A stretch of DNA of 64,000 nt from positions 92,171-156,170 of the forward strand of contig CAWDWP010000017.1 in NCBI GenBank assembly GCA_963806045.1. The letters run 5' to 3'. The position numbers and the translations under genes were made by a program. The DNA is from DATCHW01 sp963806045 (lineage in GTDB: Bacteria; Bacteroidota; Ignavibacteria; Tepidaquicellales; Tepidaquicellaceae). The notes beneath the pieces are model-generated. The model searched no databases and had not been told where the DNA came from. It saw only the letters and a program-made list of their open reading frames with translations. Positions 45,519 to 53,844 of the stretch are shown one piece after another. How positions within the stretch are numbered: position 1 is the first letter of the stretch; each line of letters opens with the position of its first letter.

Positions 45519-46799
45519 TCAAATCGGGATTCCGTATTTAACATTCTGCAAAATTTCCTTACCATCCGCAGGCAGCTTAAAATGTGCCAGCGAAAAATCA
45601 GGTAAAAGATTAGGGTTAGGAATCGCATGCTTTTCCTTTTGAATATGAGCGAACCTTTCCATTGCTGACTTTGCGACATTAACGTATTTTGCCCCTATTT
45701 TTGGCCATTCAAGCCTGTATCCATATTCAATAGCTGATTCTCGTAAACGCCGGATTTCCTGAGGGTTATCAAGTAAATTTAAAAGGATATTCCCAAGTTG
45801 TCCATGATTATTAAAATCAAATAAAATACCCCTTCCTTCAGCAAGTAATTCCTCTGCGTGCCAGTAAGGGGTGGATATCACAGCGTTGCCAGCACCTACA
45901 GCATAAGACAATGTTCCACTTGTTATTTGTGCTTCGTTCAAATAGGGCGTAATATAAATATCAGTCGCATATAAATACTCCATCAATAGTTGTTCAGGCA
46001 CAAAATTTTTGTAAAAGTAAACATAATCTTCAAGCCCATATTTTTTAACAAGCCCTAAAAGATATTCGCGGTATTCTTCCCCGTATTGGCTAAATACTTT
46101 TGGATGTGTATTTCCTAAGACTATATATATAATATCTTTATGCTTTTCTACAACTTCCGGCAAAGCTTTAATAACAGTCTCAATTCCTTTATTCCGGTTT
46201 AACAAACCAAAAGTAAAAAGAACTGTTTTATTTTCGAAGTTTAATTTCTTACGGATAATCTCCCTTTCAAAAGCCTTTCCTACGGGTACACCGTGATCAA
46301 TAATTTCAATCTTATCTTTTGGAATATTATAAATTTCCCGTAAAAACTTAACTGCCTTCTTACTCATTACAATGACCTTGAAAGCTTTATTACTTAGCTC
46401 CTTCACTATCACTTTTTGTATCTGTGTTGGTTCCCTGATAACTGTATGAAAGGTAACAATAAGAGGTATTTCAAGTTTGTTTACAAGCGATAGAATATAG
46501 ATTCCGCTTTCTCCGCCAAAGATACCGAATTCGTGCTCAAGTATACAAGCATCCGTTTTATTGTTATTCATATAGTTTGCTGCGCTTATATAATCCACGT
46601 GATTATTTTGATTGACAATAAAAGATACTTCCGGAGGATATTTGTAGTTATGCCCGTCATCGCTTACAGCAACAACATAATGACCGGGAATTAAATTATT
46701 ATACTCAGAGTTAACGGAAACGGATTTTATCAGATTATGAGTAAATGTTCCTATTCCGCAGCTTTGCGGAGGGTATGTTCCTATAAATGCGTATTTCAT
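45519..46799 (-). CDS. GT4-family glycosyltransferase
   Basis: 426 residues, GT-B fold. The N terminus is MKYAFIGTYPPQSCGIGTFTHNL. The C-terminal donor-binding half has LFTFGLLNRNKGIETVIKALPEV, DYVYFYKNFVPEQLLMEYLYATDIYITPYLNEAQITSGTLSYAVGAG with the conserved acidic ExxxE-like pattern, and a helical tail (RRLRESAIEYGYRLEWPKIGAKY). Transfers a sugar from an NDP-sugar to an unknown acceptor in the cytoplasm. First gene of the GT4-cupin-pyk-GH130-HAD cluster, which I infer makes and recycles a mannose-containing glycan or storage compound. Confidence 0.88.
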   Translation of the reverse strand: MKYAFIGTYPPQSCGIGTFTHNLIKSVSVNSEYNNLIPGHYVVAVSDDGHNYKYPPEVSFIVNQNNHVDYISAANYMNNNKTDACILEHEFGIFGGESGIYILSLVNKLEIPLIVTFHTVIREPTQIQKVIVKELSNKAFKVIVMSKKAVKFLREIYNIPKDKIEIIDHGVPVGKAFEREIIRKKLNFENKTVLFTFGLLNRNKGIETVIKALPEVVEKHKDIIYIVLGNTHPKVFSQYGEEYREYLLGLVKKYGLEDYVYFYKNFVPEQLLMEYLYATDIYITPYLNEAQITSGTLSYAVGAGNAVISTPYWHAEELLAEGRGILFDFNNHGQLGNILLNLLDNPQEIRRLRESAIEYGYRLEWPKIGAKYVNVAKSAMERFAHIQKEKHAIPNPNLLPDFSLAHFKLPADGKEILQNVKYGIPI

Positions 46800-46908
46800 A
46801 TTAATATATTTAAAGATTCCTGATTACTTATTTGTTTGTTTATTCATATACAATTTTATCGTCTATAAATTACTTATAGACACACAATATTAATCGCTGC
46901 TGATTTTT

Positions 46909-47028
46909 TCACTCTCTATTCCGGTAGCGGGTGAACCATACCACCATTGCAAAAGAAAAAACTATAAGGAATAGCCACCAGAACATGTGCAATCTTAAGA
47001 AAAAATAGTATATTGTATCTTGCATCAT
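46909..47028 (-). CDS. 39-residue single-TM small protein
   Basis: A short minus-strand frame: MMQDTIYYFFLRLHMFWWLF, then LIVFSFAMVVWFTRYRNRE, stop at 46909. It has one aromatic-rich membrane helix followed by a basic tail (RYRNRE), giving an N-out/C-in topology by the positive-inside rule. It lies 57 bp after the Met-rich lipoprotein gene and about 110 bp before the GT4 gene, all on one strand. Too short for family assignment; the size and shape recall accessory subunits of membrane complexes. Confidence 0.5.
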   Translation of the reverse strand: MMQDTIYYFFLRLHMFWWLFLIVFSFAMVVWFTRYRNRE

Positions 47029-47085
47029 AGCTTTAATTTTTAAAGATTTTAAATATATTAGTAATAATGTTATTTATTACCATTT

Positions 47086-47652
47086 CTAATTTCCGTCATT
47101 ATTCATTCCTTCTTTTTCATTCATTCCTCCCAAGTTATTCATTCCGCCCATATTATTCGTTTCTTCCATATTATTCGTTTTATTATTTCTATTCACTGTT
47201 ATATTTGCATTCTTTTCCCCTTCTGTTTTAGTCAAACTCGTATTTTCTACTTTTATATTTAGCAACAAGTCCATCATCTGCGGGTCTCCCAAAATAATTT
47301 TAGACATATCGTTCATCATACCCGAATCGCTTTTAGCTGTTTTTATAATATCCGACATCAATCGCTGCATCATTTCAGGATTATTTTTTATTATTTTCAT
47401 CATCATACTATTGTTTTCCAATACCAGCATTGTCATCTTTTCATTTCCCAGCAATATTTTTTTGCCATTATTACTATTCATCATTGTGACCATCATTTCT
47501 TTCAACATGTCGCTATTATTCACAATTGTGTCCATGATTCCCTTTCTTGTTTCCTTGTTTGAAAGGTCTTGTTTTGAATCCGGGGTGGATTGACAAGACG
47601 AAAACAGAGTAATAAAAATAATTGACCATATAATAATGTGTAATATTCTCAT
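47086..47652 (-). CDS. Met-rich lipoprotein of unknown function
   Basis: 188 residues. Lipoprotein signal (ILHIIIWSIIFITLFSSC, lipobox Cys20). The body contains many Met pairs and clusters (MLKEMMVTMM, NSMMMKII, PEMMQRLM, SGMMNDMS, PQMMDLLL), each close to acidic residues. The tail is an Asn/Gly/Met repeat (NNMGGMNNLGGMNEKEGMN). Methionine-rich periplasmic patches can bind Cu(I) or Ag(I); that use here is inference. It is 68 bp after the sigma-like gene and likely shares its promoter. Confidence 0.7.
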   Translation of the reverse strand: MRILHIIIWSIIFITLFSSCQSTPDSKQDLSNKETRKGIMDTIVNNSDMLKEMMVTMMNSNNGKKILLGNEKMTMLVLENNSMMMKIIKNNPEMMQRLMSDIIKTAKSDSGMMNDMSKIILGDPQMMDLLLNIKVENTSLTKTEGEKNANITVNRNNKTNNMEETNNMGGMNNLGGMNEKEGMNNDGN

Positions 47653-47720
47653 GATTTTAATTTTTATTATTATTTCAAATTTGATTTTTAGTTAGTTAAT
47701 ATTCCTGCTATATCTATTAC

Positions 47721-48098
47721 TCAGTTATTCTTATTGTTTTTATTTTGCCTGTATTTATTTATTTGGCAGTTTCTCATAACTCTGCCTAACCATGCTTTGC
47801 AATTTGTACCTGCCTCAAAATTATCAAAATGCCGGAAAGCAAGAACATAAGCATCATGTAACAGTACATCTGCATCACCGGGATTTCCTGAAATTTTTAA
47901 GGCATAATTAAATAAATGTTTAATGTGGGGCATTGCTTCTCTTTCGAAATCCGGCTTCTTTTGTAATAATTCTTCCGGTGATAGTTTTTCAACTATAAAA
48001 TTATCTACAGTAATTTCTTTTTCTACTACATTATTAGAAGAAGTCTGAAAATTATACTGTTCGAATGCTAAATAATTCTCTGAAAGATTTGTTTTCAT
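47721..48098 (-). CDS. ECF sigma factor-like protein with region 2 only
   Basis: 125 residues. After a 45-residue N-terminal extension comes a sigma-70 region 2: REAMPHIKHLFNYALKISGNPGDADVLLHDAYVLAFRHFDNFEAGTNCKAWLGRVMRNCQINKYRQN. The protein then ends in an Asn/Lys tail. Region 4 (-35 recognition) is absent, and only 68 bp remain before the next gene, so it is not simply frameshifted away. It may be a degenerate sigma factor, a regulator binding core RNA polymerase, or a gene fragment. Regulon promoter copy 4 lies upstream. Confidence 0.75.
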   Translation of the reverse strand: MKTNLSENYLAFEQYNFQTSSNNVVEKEITVDNFIVEKLSPEELLQKKPDFEREAMPHIKHLFNYALKISGNPGDADVLLHDAYVLAFRHFDNFEAGTNCKAWLGRVMRNCQINKYRQNKNNKNN

Positions 48099-48235
48099 CT
48101 ATTTATCTTTTTGTTTTATTTTTTATAAATATTAAAGTCTCTTCATTTTATTTTTTACTTGTTGCTTCCTATTTAATTCTTGATTCTCATAACATTTTTG
48201 TACCTTATCTAAGATAAGGAATGGAAATTACTTAA

Positions 48236-48281
48236 ATAATAGTCCAGAGGGATAAAAAAGGAACTAATCCGTTTGGATTAG
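48236..48281 (-). promoter_or_regulatory. regulon promoter, copy 4 (sigma-like gene)
   Basis: Minus strand: CTAATCC-AAAC-GGATTAG (48281-48264, perfect palindrome), 22 nt beginning TTCCTTTTTTATCCCTC, then -10-like TATTAT (48241-48236). The leader to the sigma-region-2 gene is about 130 nt. Confidence 0.75.
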
Positions 48282-48395
48282 ATTTTAAATATCTGAATGA
48301 ACAATTATTTCTGTAAAAATAACCTCTGATAATAATCCCAATAATAAAATCATATTTTGACCAAAATTTTATTTTAACTCGTTCTTCCTGTTAAT

Positions 48396-49616
48396 TTATT
48401 CATATCGTAATGCGTCTATTGGATTTAGATTAGCGGCTTTTCTTGACGGATACCAACCAAAGAAAATTCCAATGAGCGTACTTACAACGAATGAGATGAT
48501 GAGTGATTCTACTGTAACAATGGTCGTAAATCCGCCAAACTTCATAATGAGATATGAAGTTGTAAGTCCCAGCACAATCCCTGTAATCCCACCTATCAGA
48601 CTCAATACAACTGCTTCAAGTAATAATTGAAACTGAACGTCAAAGCCTGTCGCACCTACTGCCATTCGGGTACCGATTTCCCGTGTCCTTTCAGTAACCG
48701 ATACAAGCATAATGTTCATAATGCCGATTCCTCCTACTATCAGGGATATAGCAGCAACAGCAGAAAGTAATAATGTAATTGTGTCAACTACCGTGTTTAA
48801 TGTCTGGCGCAAATCAAGCTGGGTGCTTATGGTAAAATCATTTGGAGCAGATGGACTCAATTGATGTTTATTTCGTAATGCTTTTTCAATTTCTGTAACT
48901 GCAGTATTTACTAAGTCTTCCGATTCAGCGGAAACATATATCTGTTGAATATTCTCACTTCCAAGCATGCGGTTCTGAACAGTACTATATGGCGCTATAA
49001 CAATATCATCCTGGTCCTGTCCTCCACCACTTGTGCCCTTGCTTTTTATAGTTCCTATAACCAGAAAAGGTGTTTTCCCAACACGTATAGTTGAGCCGAT
49101 CGGATTTTGATTACCCGGAAAAAGGTTCTTTTGAACAGTTTTACCGATAACACAAACCTTAGCAAATTTCTTCTCATCTGCTTTAGTGAAGATGGTTCCA
49201 TCTTCTATTTCCATGACTCGTATAGCAAAATATTCAGGGTAAACGCCTGAAATTGTGCTTCTCGCATTTTGGTTCCCAAATTTCATTTGAACGGTAGTGC
49301 GCACATATGGAGAAACAGCTGTAATAGAACTAACTTCGGACATAAGAATATCTGCATCCTCTTTCTTTAATGTCGGGGCAGTTCCTGATTCCTGGCTTAC
49401 ACCCATCGTCCGGGCTGAGACAGGGCTTATCGTTATCAAATTTGTGCCCAGACTGCTTATGCGTGTATTTACATCTGCGCTTGACCCGTTGCCAATTGCT
49501 TCCATCACAATAACGGATACAACACCAATGATTATTCCCAGCATTGTGAGAAAAGAACGAAAGCGGTTTTTTCCCAGTGCTTTAAAAGCTACCTTTACAC
49601 TGCTTTTTATGTACAT
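48396..49616 (-). CDS. MacB-type ABC transporter permease (FtsX-like)
   Basis: 406 residues. N-terminal helix with KALGKNRFRSFLTMLGIIIGVVSVIVMEAIGNG; large periplasmic MacB-PCD domain (about 50-260) including LGTNLITISPVSA; FtsX-type C-terminal helices with GGIGIMNIMLVSVTERTREIGTRMAVGAT, and an ending PSRKAANLNPIDALRYE. The permease of a tripartite efflux or macrolide/lipoprotein-export-like system. Last gene of a macA-ATPase-permease set on the minus strand; here permease and ATPase are separate proteins. Confidence 0.9.
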   Translation of the reverse strand: MYIKSSVKVAFKALGKNRFRSFLTMLGIIIGVVSVIVMEAIGNGSSADVNTRISSLGTNLITISPVSARTMGVSQESGTAPTLKKEDADILMSEVSSITAVSPYVRTTVQMKFGNQNARSTISGVYPEYFAIRVMEIEDGTIFTKADEKKFAKVCVIGKTVQKNLFPGNQNPIGSTIRVGKTPFLVIGTIKSKGTSGGGQDQDDIVIAPYSTVQNRMLGSENIQQIYVSAESEDLVNTAVTEIEKALRNKHQLSPSAPNDFTISTQLDLRQTLNTVVDTITLLLSAVAAISLIVGGIGIMNIMLVSVTERTREIGTRMAVGATGFDVQFQLLLEAVVLSLIGGITGIVLGLTTSYLIMKFGGFTTIVTVESLIISFVVSTLIGIFFGWYPSRKAANLNPIDALRYE

Positions 49617-49666
49617 AAATTATTGGTCATTTATAAAAACTTTTTTAATAAATTCCCCATTCCGGA

Positions 49667-50413
49667 TTAAAGAATTATTTCTTCAATAGCCGGCAATAGT
49701 TTTATTTGTTCAGACGCAATTAATCTATCATCTGTATCTTCTGTTTTAAGCATTTTCCCGTCTCTGAATACTACTCTTTTTTTTGATGAGCGGGCGATAT
49801 CGTCTTCATGGGTTACCATTACTATTGTAATTCCTTCATCATTCAATAACTGAAATATCTGTATAATTTCCATACTCGTTCGTGTATCAAGGTTTCCTGT
49901 AGGTTCATCTGCAAGAATAATTTTAGGGTTATTCACGATGGCTCTGGCTATGGCAACTCGTTGCTGTTGACCTCCTGACAGCATATTGGGCATACTATTC
50001 ATACGGTCTTTTAATCCCACACTTGTTAAAGCTTTCTCAACCTTAATTTTCCTTTCGGATGCAGGTATATTACAGTATAACAGCGGAAGTTCTACGTTGT
50101 CGTATGCAGTTGTACGTGATAAAAGATTGAATGACTGAAATACAAAACCTATATTATCCCTTCGCAAATGTGCCAATTGTATTTTGGATTTACTTATTAC
50201 GGATTCTCCGTTGAAAAGATATTCGCCGCGGGTTGGTACATCTAAACAACCAACTATATTCATAAATGTAGATTTTCCTGAACCGCTTGAGCCCATAATT
50301 GCAATATACTCTCCCGGAAAAACATCCATAGATACATCATTCAGCGCAGCAAGGGTTTGACTGCCCATTTTGTATATTTTAAATATGTTCTTAACTGAAA
50401 TGACAGCCTGCAT
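49667..50413 (-). CDS. MacB-type ABC transporter ATP-binding protein
   Basis: 248 residues counted from Met at 50413 (MQAVISVKNIFKIYKMG). Walker A GSSGSGKS, Q-loop IGFVFQSFNLLSRTTAYDNVELPL, signature LSGGQQQRVAIARAIV, Walker B IILADEPTGNLDTRTS, H-loop VMVTHE. The open frame extends further upstream to 50623, but that part is the C-terminal end of the adaptor protein in a shifted frame, so the longer version is not a true fusion. It drives the permease encoded next. Confidence 0.9.
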   Translation of the reverse strand: MQAVISVKNIFKIYKMGSQTLAALNDVSMDVFPGEYIAIMGSSGSGKSTFMNIVGCLDVPTRGEYLFNGESVISKSKIQLAHLRRDNIGFVFQSFNLLSRTTAYDNVELPLLYCNIPASERKIKVEKALTSVGLKDRMNSMPNMLSGGQQQRVAIARAIVNNPKIILADEPTGNLDTRTSMEIIQIFQLLNDEGITIVMVTHEDDIARSSKKRVVFRDGKMLKTEDTDDRLIASEQIKLLPAIEEIIL

Positions 50414-50424
50414 AATGATTTTTA

Positions 50425-51616
50425 TTAACGCCTTGGTCGTTCTCTGAGGAGTTTGTATCAATCCCTTTGATTGAGGAACAACCACGCCATTTTGTTTTAT
50501 ACCTACAACTAATTCGGACTTAGTAGTTAATTCCCCGCTCTTAACTTCTATCTTAATACCGTCTGATAAACCCGTTTGAATCGCTACCGGAGTAAGACTG
50601 CCGTTGTTTAAAATAAATACCAAAGATTGACCTAATGAAACTAAACTATCTCTTTGCTTCAGGATAAGGACACTATCCAGTCCTTTTTGTAATTGTCCCG
50701 GGGAAAAAATTTAAAGCAGATACAGGAATCTTGAGAATGTCCCTGGATTCAGTTACCACTATTGAAATATTGGCATTCATTCCCGGTAAAAGTTTTAAAT
50801 CGTCATTTGGAGCATCTATCATTACGGCATAGTTGACAACATTATTGGTTGTTATCGGCTGCATACGAAGCTGCTGAACTATTCCTGTGAATCTCTGATC
50901 CGGATATGCATCTACATTAAAAAAAACTTCCTGCCCTATGCTTATCAGTCCTATATCGGCTTCATCAACATTTGCCTGCAATTGCATTTTTTTCAGGTCA
51001 TTGGCAATCGTAAACAATGTAGGAGTAGAAAAGCTTGCTGCCACTGTTTGACCTACATCCACATTTCTGGAAATAATAACTCCGCTTATCGGGGCTGTAA
51101 TAGTAGCGAAGGCCAAATTGATTTTTGCTTTTGATACTTCGCCTTCAGCGGTTAGCACTGTATTTTCTGCCGTCTGTAAACTGCTTGTTTGTAAATCTAA
51201 ATCGCTCTTAGCAATTAATCTTTTTTCATATAAAATTACATTTCTTTCATATTCCGCTTTTATCTGTTCTAATTGTCCTTGAAACTTTTGATAAATTAGC
51301 TTGTGCCTCATTTAACGAAACTTGCAGATTCCGTGTATCAAGCACTGCAATTACCTGACCTTGCTTTGACAACATCATTGAAATCGACATATATCTTGGA
51401 TATTACACCCGATACCTGTGTACCTACAAGGACTGTTTTTAAAGCATTCAGAGTACCGGTTGCGGTTACTAGATTTTGAATATTACCTTTTTCCGGTTTG
51501 GCTGTAATCCAGCTGATTTCTATGTTCTTCTTTTTTATAAAAACTGAGTAAACAATATACGCTGCCGCAAGAAAAACTATTATAGAAATTATGATTATGA
51601 GTTTACGTTTTTTCAT
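50425..51616 (-). CDS. MacA-type membrane fusion protein (several frameshifts)
   Basis: Start at 51616: membrane anchor KLIIIISIIVFLAAAYIVYSVFI, then the lipoyl/biotinyl half ATGTLNALKTVLVGTQVSGVISKIYVDFND. After a frame change near 51345, a coiled-coil hairpin (LEQIKAEYERNVILYEKRLIAKSDLDLQ) and barrel (APISGVIISRNVDVGQTVAAS). After another near 50700, the C-terminal part (LVFILNNGSLTPVAIQTGLSDG). A last one near 50450 restores the natural end (TPLRERPRR, then TAA TAA at 50427). Periplasmic adaptor linking the MacB-like pair to an outer-membrane channel. The four pieces are each well conserved, pointing to sequence errors. Confidence 0.78.
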
Positions 51617-51703
51617 TGTTTAGTATTTCGTTAAGTTACATTGTATTCTTATTCAATTTAATGTTTAAAGACATTTTAATACATTTAAAAAAATTAACTA
51701 AAC

Positions 51704-51736
51704 AAAAAAAAGGACAGTATCTGAATAACTGCCCTT
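51704..51736 (-). terminator. terminator after the DUF4382 gene
   Basis: On the minus strand AAGGGCAGT (51736-51728) pairs with ACTGTCCTT (51718-51710) including one G-U pair, followed by a run of T. It is located between the corrected stop of the DUF4382 gene (51758) and the macA start. Confidence 0.75.
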
Positions 51737-51757
51737 TCTTTCTAATCTCATATTCCA

Positions 51758-52463
51758 TTAATCGGGTATACCGTTTCTATCGTTATCTTTGAATGCTTTG
51801 AAATTATTTTTGATGTTATCTTTTATATTATTATCAATATCATTCGAATTTGCAGGATCCCTTGGATCAAGATAAACACCATTTTTTATAAACCATATAT
51901 AAGGCTTTACAGTCAGTGTTATGTTCGAAAAAGATGATGATCGTGATTGGTACTATATTCGGAAAATTCAGAATTTGATGAGCTGATTTTGTAGATTTAT
52001 AAATAAAATAGTTTCCTAAATACCAGCCTTTAACAATAACCGAATATCTGCCGTTAGCATCAGCAAATTCAGGGTCAGGAATTACTTCGTTATCATTTAA
52101 TTTATGAATCTCAAACTTAATTTTCCCATACGTACCTGCAGGAATTATTTTCGAACTTATTATATTAATATTTGAATTCAGATTTAGAAACAGAACGAAC
52201 GGTCCGATTTCATAGTCACATGAATCTTCACCCGTTGTTTCCAAATCCAGTTTTATGTCTTTTATCATTATTTTTACCGTGTCCAGTATCAGGATGTTTT
52301 GTGAATCACCTACTGAATCAACAGAGCCCATTGCGCTTAAGCTCAGGGTATTGTTAGGTGGCGGAGTGACTGATGAATTATTACATCCATAGAAGCCTGC
52401 TGCTGAAATTACAATTGCTAAAATCAGCATGCTGATTTTGTGTTTTAAAATTGATTGTATCAT
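51758..52463 (-). CDS. DUF4382-type lipoprotein (one frameshift)
   Basis: Lipoprotein signal (KISMLILAIVISAAGFYGC, Cys27), then SSVTPPPNNTLSLSAMGSVD. The DUF4382-like core follows: NILILDTVKIMIKDIKLDLE ... GPFVLFLNLNSNINIISSKIIPAGTYGKIKFEIHKL. The frame slips at a T/A run near 51930 (after NFPNIVPITIII). The continuation reads SNITLTVKPYIWFIKNGVYL, then DPRDPANSNDIDNNIKDNIK and finally DNDRNGIPD to TAA 51758. Surface or periplasmic; function unknown. The upstream neighbour on the same strand is a repeat-protein gene without its 5' end. Confidence 0.72.
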
Positions 52464-52506
52464 TTTAATTTTTCCTTTTCTTTTAATAAAATTCTTATTT
52501 AATTAA

Positions 52507-53096
52507 TTATTTATTTTTGCCTTTGTTGCCGTTATCATTTCCATTTTGTTGATTTCCTTTATCGTTTCCTTTTTGCTTTCCGTTATCATTGCCTTTGTTC
52601 TTGTTGCCGTTATCATTGCCTTTATTTTTCTTTCCGTTATCATTGCCATTATTCTTCTTGCCGTTATCGTTGCCTTTATTCTTGTTGCCGTTATCATTTC
52701 CGTTATTTTTGTTACCGTTATCATTGCCTTTATTCTTGTTACCGTTATCATTGCCTTTATTCTTGTTGCCGTTATCATTGCCTTTATTCTTGTTGCCGTT
52801 ATCATTGTATTTATTCTTGTTGCCGTTATCATTGCCTTTATTCTTGTTGCCGTTATCATTGTATTTATTCTTGTTCCCGTCTTTATTCTTATTGCCGTTA
52901 TCGTTGCCTTTATTCTTGTTGCCGTTATCATTGCCTTTATTCTTATTGCCGTTATCATTGCCTTTATTCTTGTTCCCGTTGTCATTGCATTTATTCTTGT
53001 TCCCGTTGTCATTGCATTTATTTTTGTTGCCGTTATCGTTGCCTTTATTTTTATTCCCGTTTCCTCCTTTTTTGTTTATTATCTGATACGTTCGAA
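52507..53096 (-). CDS. 3' part of an Asn/Gly/Lys repeat protein; 5' end missing
   Basis: In the minus-strand frame ending with TAA at 52507 the translation is a nine-residue repeat, GNDNGNKNK, about 17 times with variants (GNDNGKQKG, CNDNGNKNK), ending NGNDNGNKGKNK. The frame has no ATG, GTG or TTG start; upstream it runs straight into the GntR gene in a wrong frame. Of the frames open through this repeat, this is the only one with ordinary composition and a natural end. I take it as a truncated, probably secreted low-complexity protein cut at an assembly join. Confidence 0.5.
52575..53060. repeat. 27-bp coding tandem repeat
   Basis: Plus-strand unit TTATTCTTGTTGCCGTTATC plus ATTGCCT, roughly 17-18 copies with point differences (CCCGTTGTC, TGTATTTA, TTTCTTTCC). 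The unit is a multiple of three without stops, so several frames on both strands stay open. It is not a CRISPR array: there are no spacers. Confidence 0.85.
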
Positions 53097-53840
53097 TTCT
53101 GTCTGAAATTTATATCTATCACTTCTTCCGAGAAATCTTGTATAGCCTACAGGGGTGTTATCGGAACTGAAAAGCAGTCTGTGGACCGCCAGTACCGGCA
53201 CCCCTTCATTCAAGTCGAGATATTGAGCAGGATAACCGCCTGCCTGCATTATCTCTATGGTCTGTACTACCCTGAATATTTTTTTTACTGCCTTGTCCTG
53301 CAAGACGGAATAAAGGGAATTATGGATAATGTCAAGCTCTTCTATTTCCGGCATCATCTGGTAAGGTATGAATGATTCGTCGAGATATGCAGGGTTTCCG
53401 TTGACCATCCTTCTGCAAAGAAAGTGATAAATCTTATCGGTTGTCCTCAGATATGACCTGATCTCCGGGGATGGTTCTTTTACACCCTTGAAAAGTATCT
53501 CTTTCTCAAACTTCACCTCCTTTCCGAACATTTCTTCTGTCAATTGTGTTTTCATGGCAAGGCCTACCACAGGCAGAACACTGACAACAAATGTTCCCTT
53601 TCCCTGCAGCTTCATTACATAACCATCAGATACGAGGTTATTGACCGCCTGCCGGACAGTAATTTTGCTCACATCATATTTTTTGCACAATTCTTCTTCG
53701 GATGGGATTCGCTGGTCCAACTGCCATTTCCCGGATTTAATCTCTTCGAGAAAGATCCTGGTAAGCTGTATGTAGAGCTTTTCCTGGTTGAACCTGTCAA
53801 TTGTTTTGTTATGCAACGACTGTGTTTCAGAATGCATCAT
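53079..53840 (-). CDS. GntR-family (HutC/UTRA) transcriptional regulator
   Basis: 253 residues. Winged HTH about 20-90: YIQLTRIFLEEIKSGKWQLDQRIPSEEELCKKYDVSKITVRQAVNNLVSDGYVMKLQGKGTFV. UTRA effector domain about 105-245 (YHFLCRRMVNGNPAYLDESFIP ... PVLAVHRLLFSSDNTPVGYTRFLGRSDRYKF). The ligand is unknown, usually a sugar phosphate or small acid in this class. Codons are GC-richer than everything before 53 kb. Its stop touches the 27-bp repeat block. A very good promoter overlaps its start; glnD is divergent. Confidence 0.9.
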   Translation of the reverse strand: MMHSETQSLHNKTIDRFNQEKLYIQLTRIFLEEIKSGKWQLDQRIPSEEELCKKYDVSKITVRQAVNNLVSDGYVMKLQGKGTFVVSVLPVVGLAMKTQLTEEMFGKEVKFEKEILFKGVKEPSPEIRSYLRTTDKIYHFLCRRMVNGNPAYLDESFIPYQMMPEIEELDIIHNSLYSVLQDKAVKKIFRVVQTIEIMQAGGYPAQYLDLNEGVPVLAVHRLLFSSDNTPVGYTRFLGRSDRYKFQTEFERIR

Positions 53841-53844
53841 GATG

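Noticed and set aside
49667..50623. Fusion of a MacA C terminus to the MacB ATPase
   Set aside because: The natural adaptor end (TPLRERPRR then TAA TAA) is recovered by one base near 50450, and the ATPase has its own ATG at 50413, so the fusion is a frameshift artefact.
52575..53060. Possible CRISPR array
   Set aside because: The 27-bp units are directly joined with no unique spacers, the length is a multiple of three, and one frame gives a sensible GNDNGNKNK repeat protein.
52503..53106. Long open frames over the tandem repeat (minus, Ile/Thr/Met-rich; plus, Val/Ile/Ala- and Leu/Pro-rich)
   Set aside because: They are by-products of a stop-free 27-bp repeat; their composition is unnatural and none has a supporting start or family.
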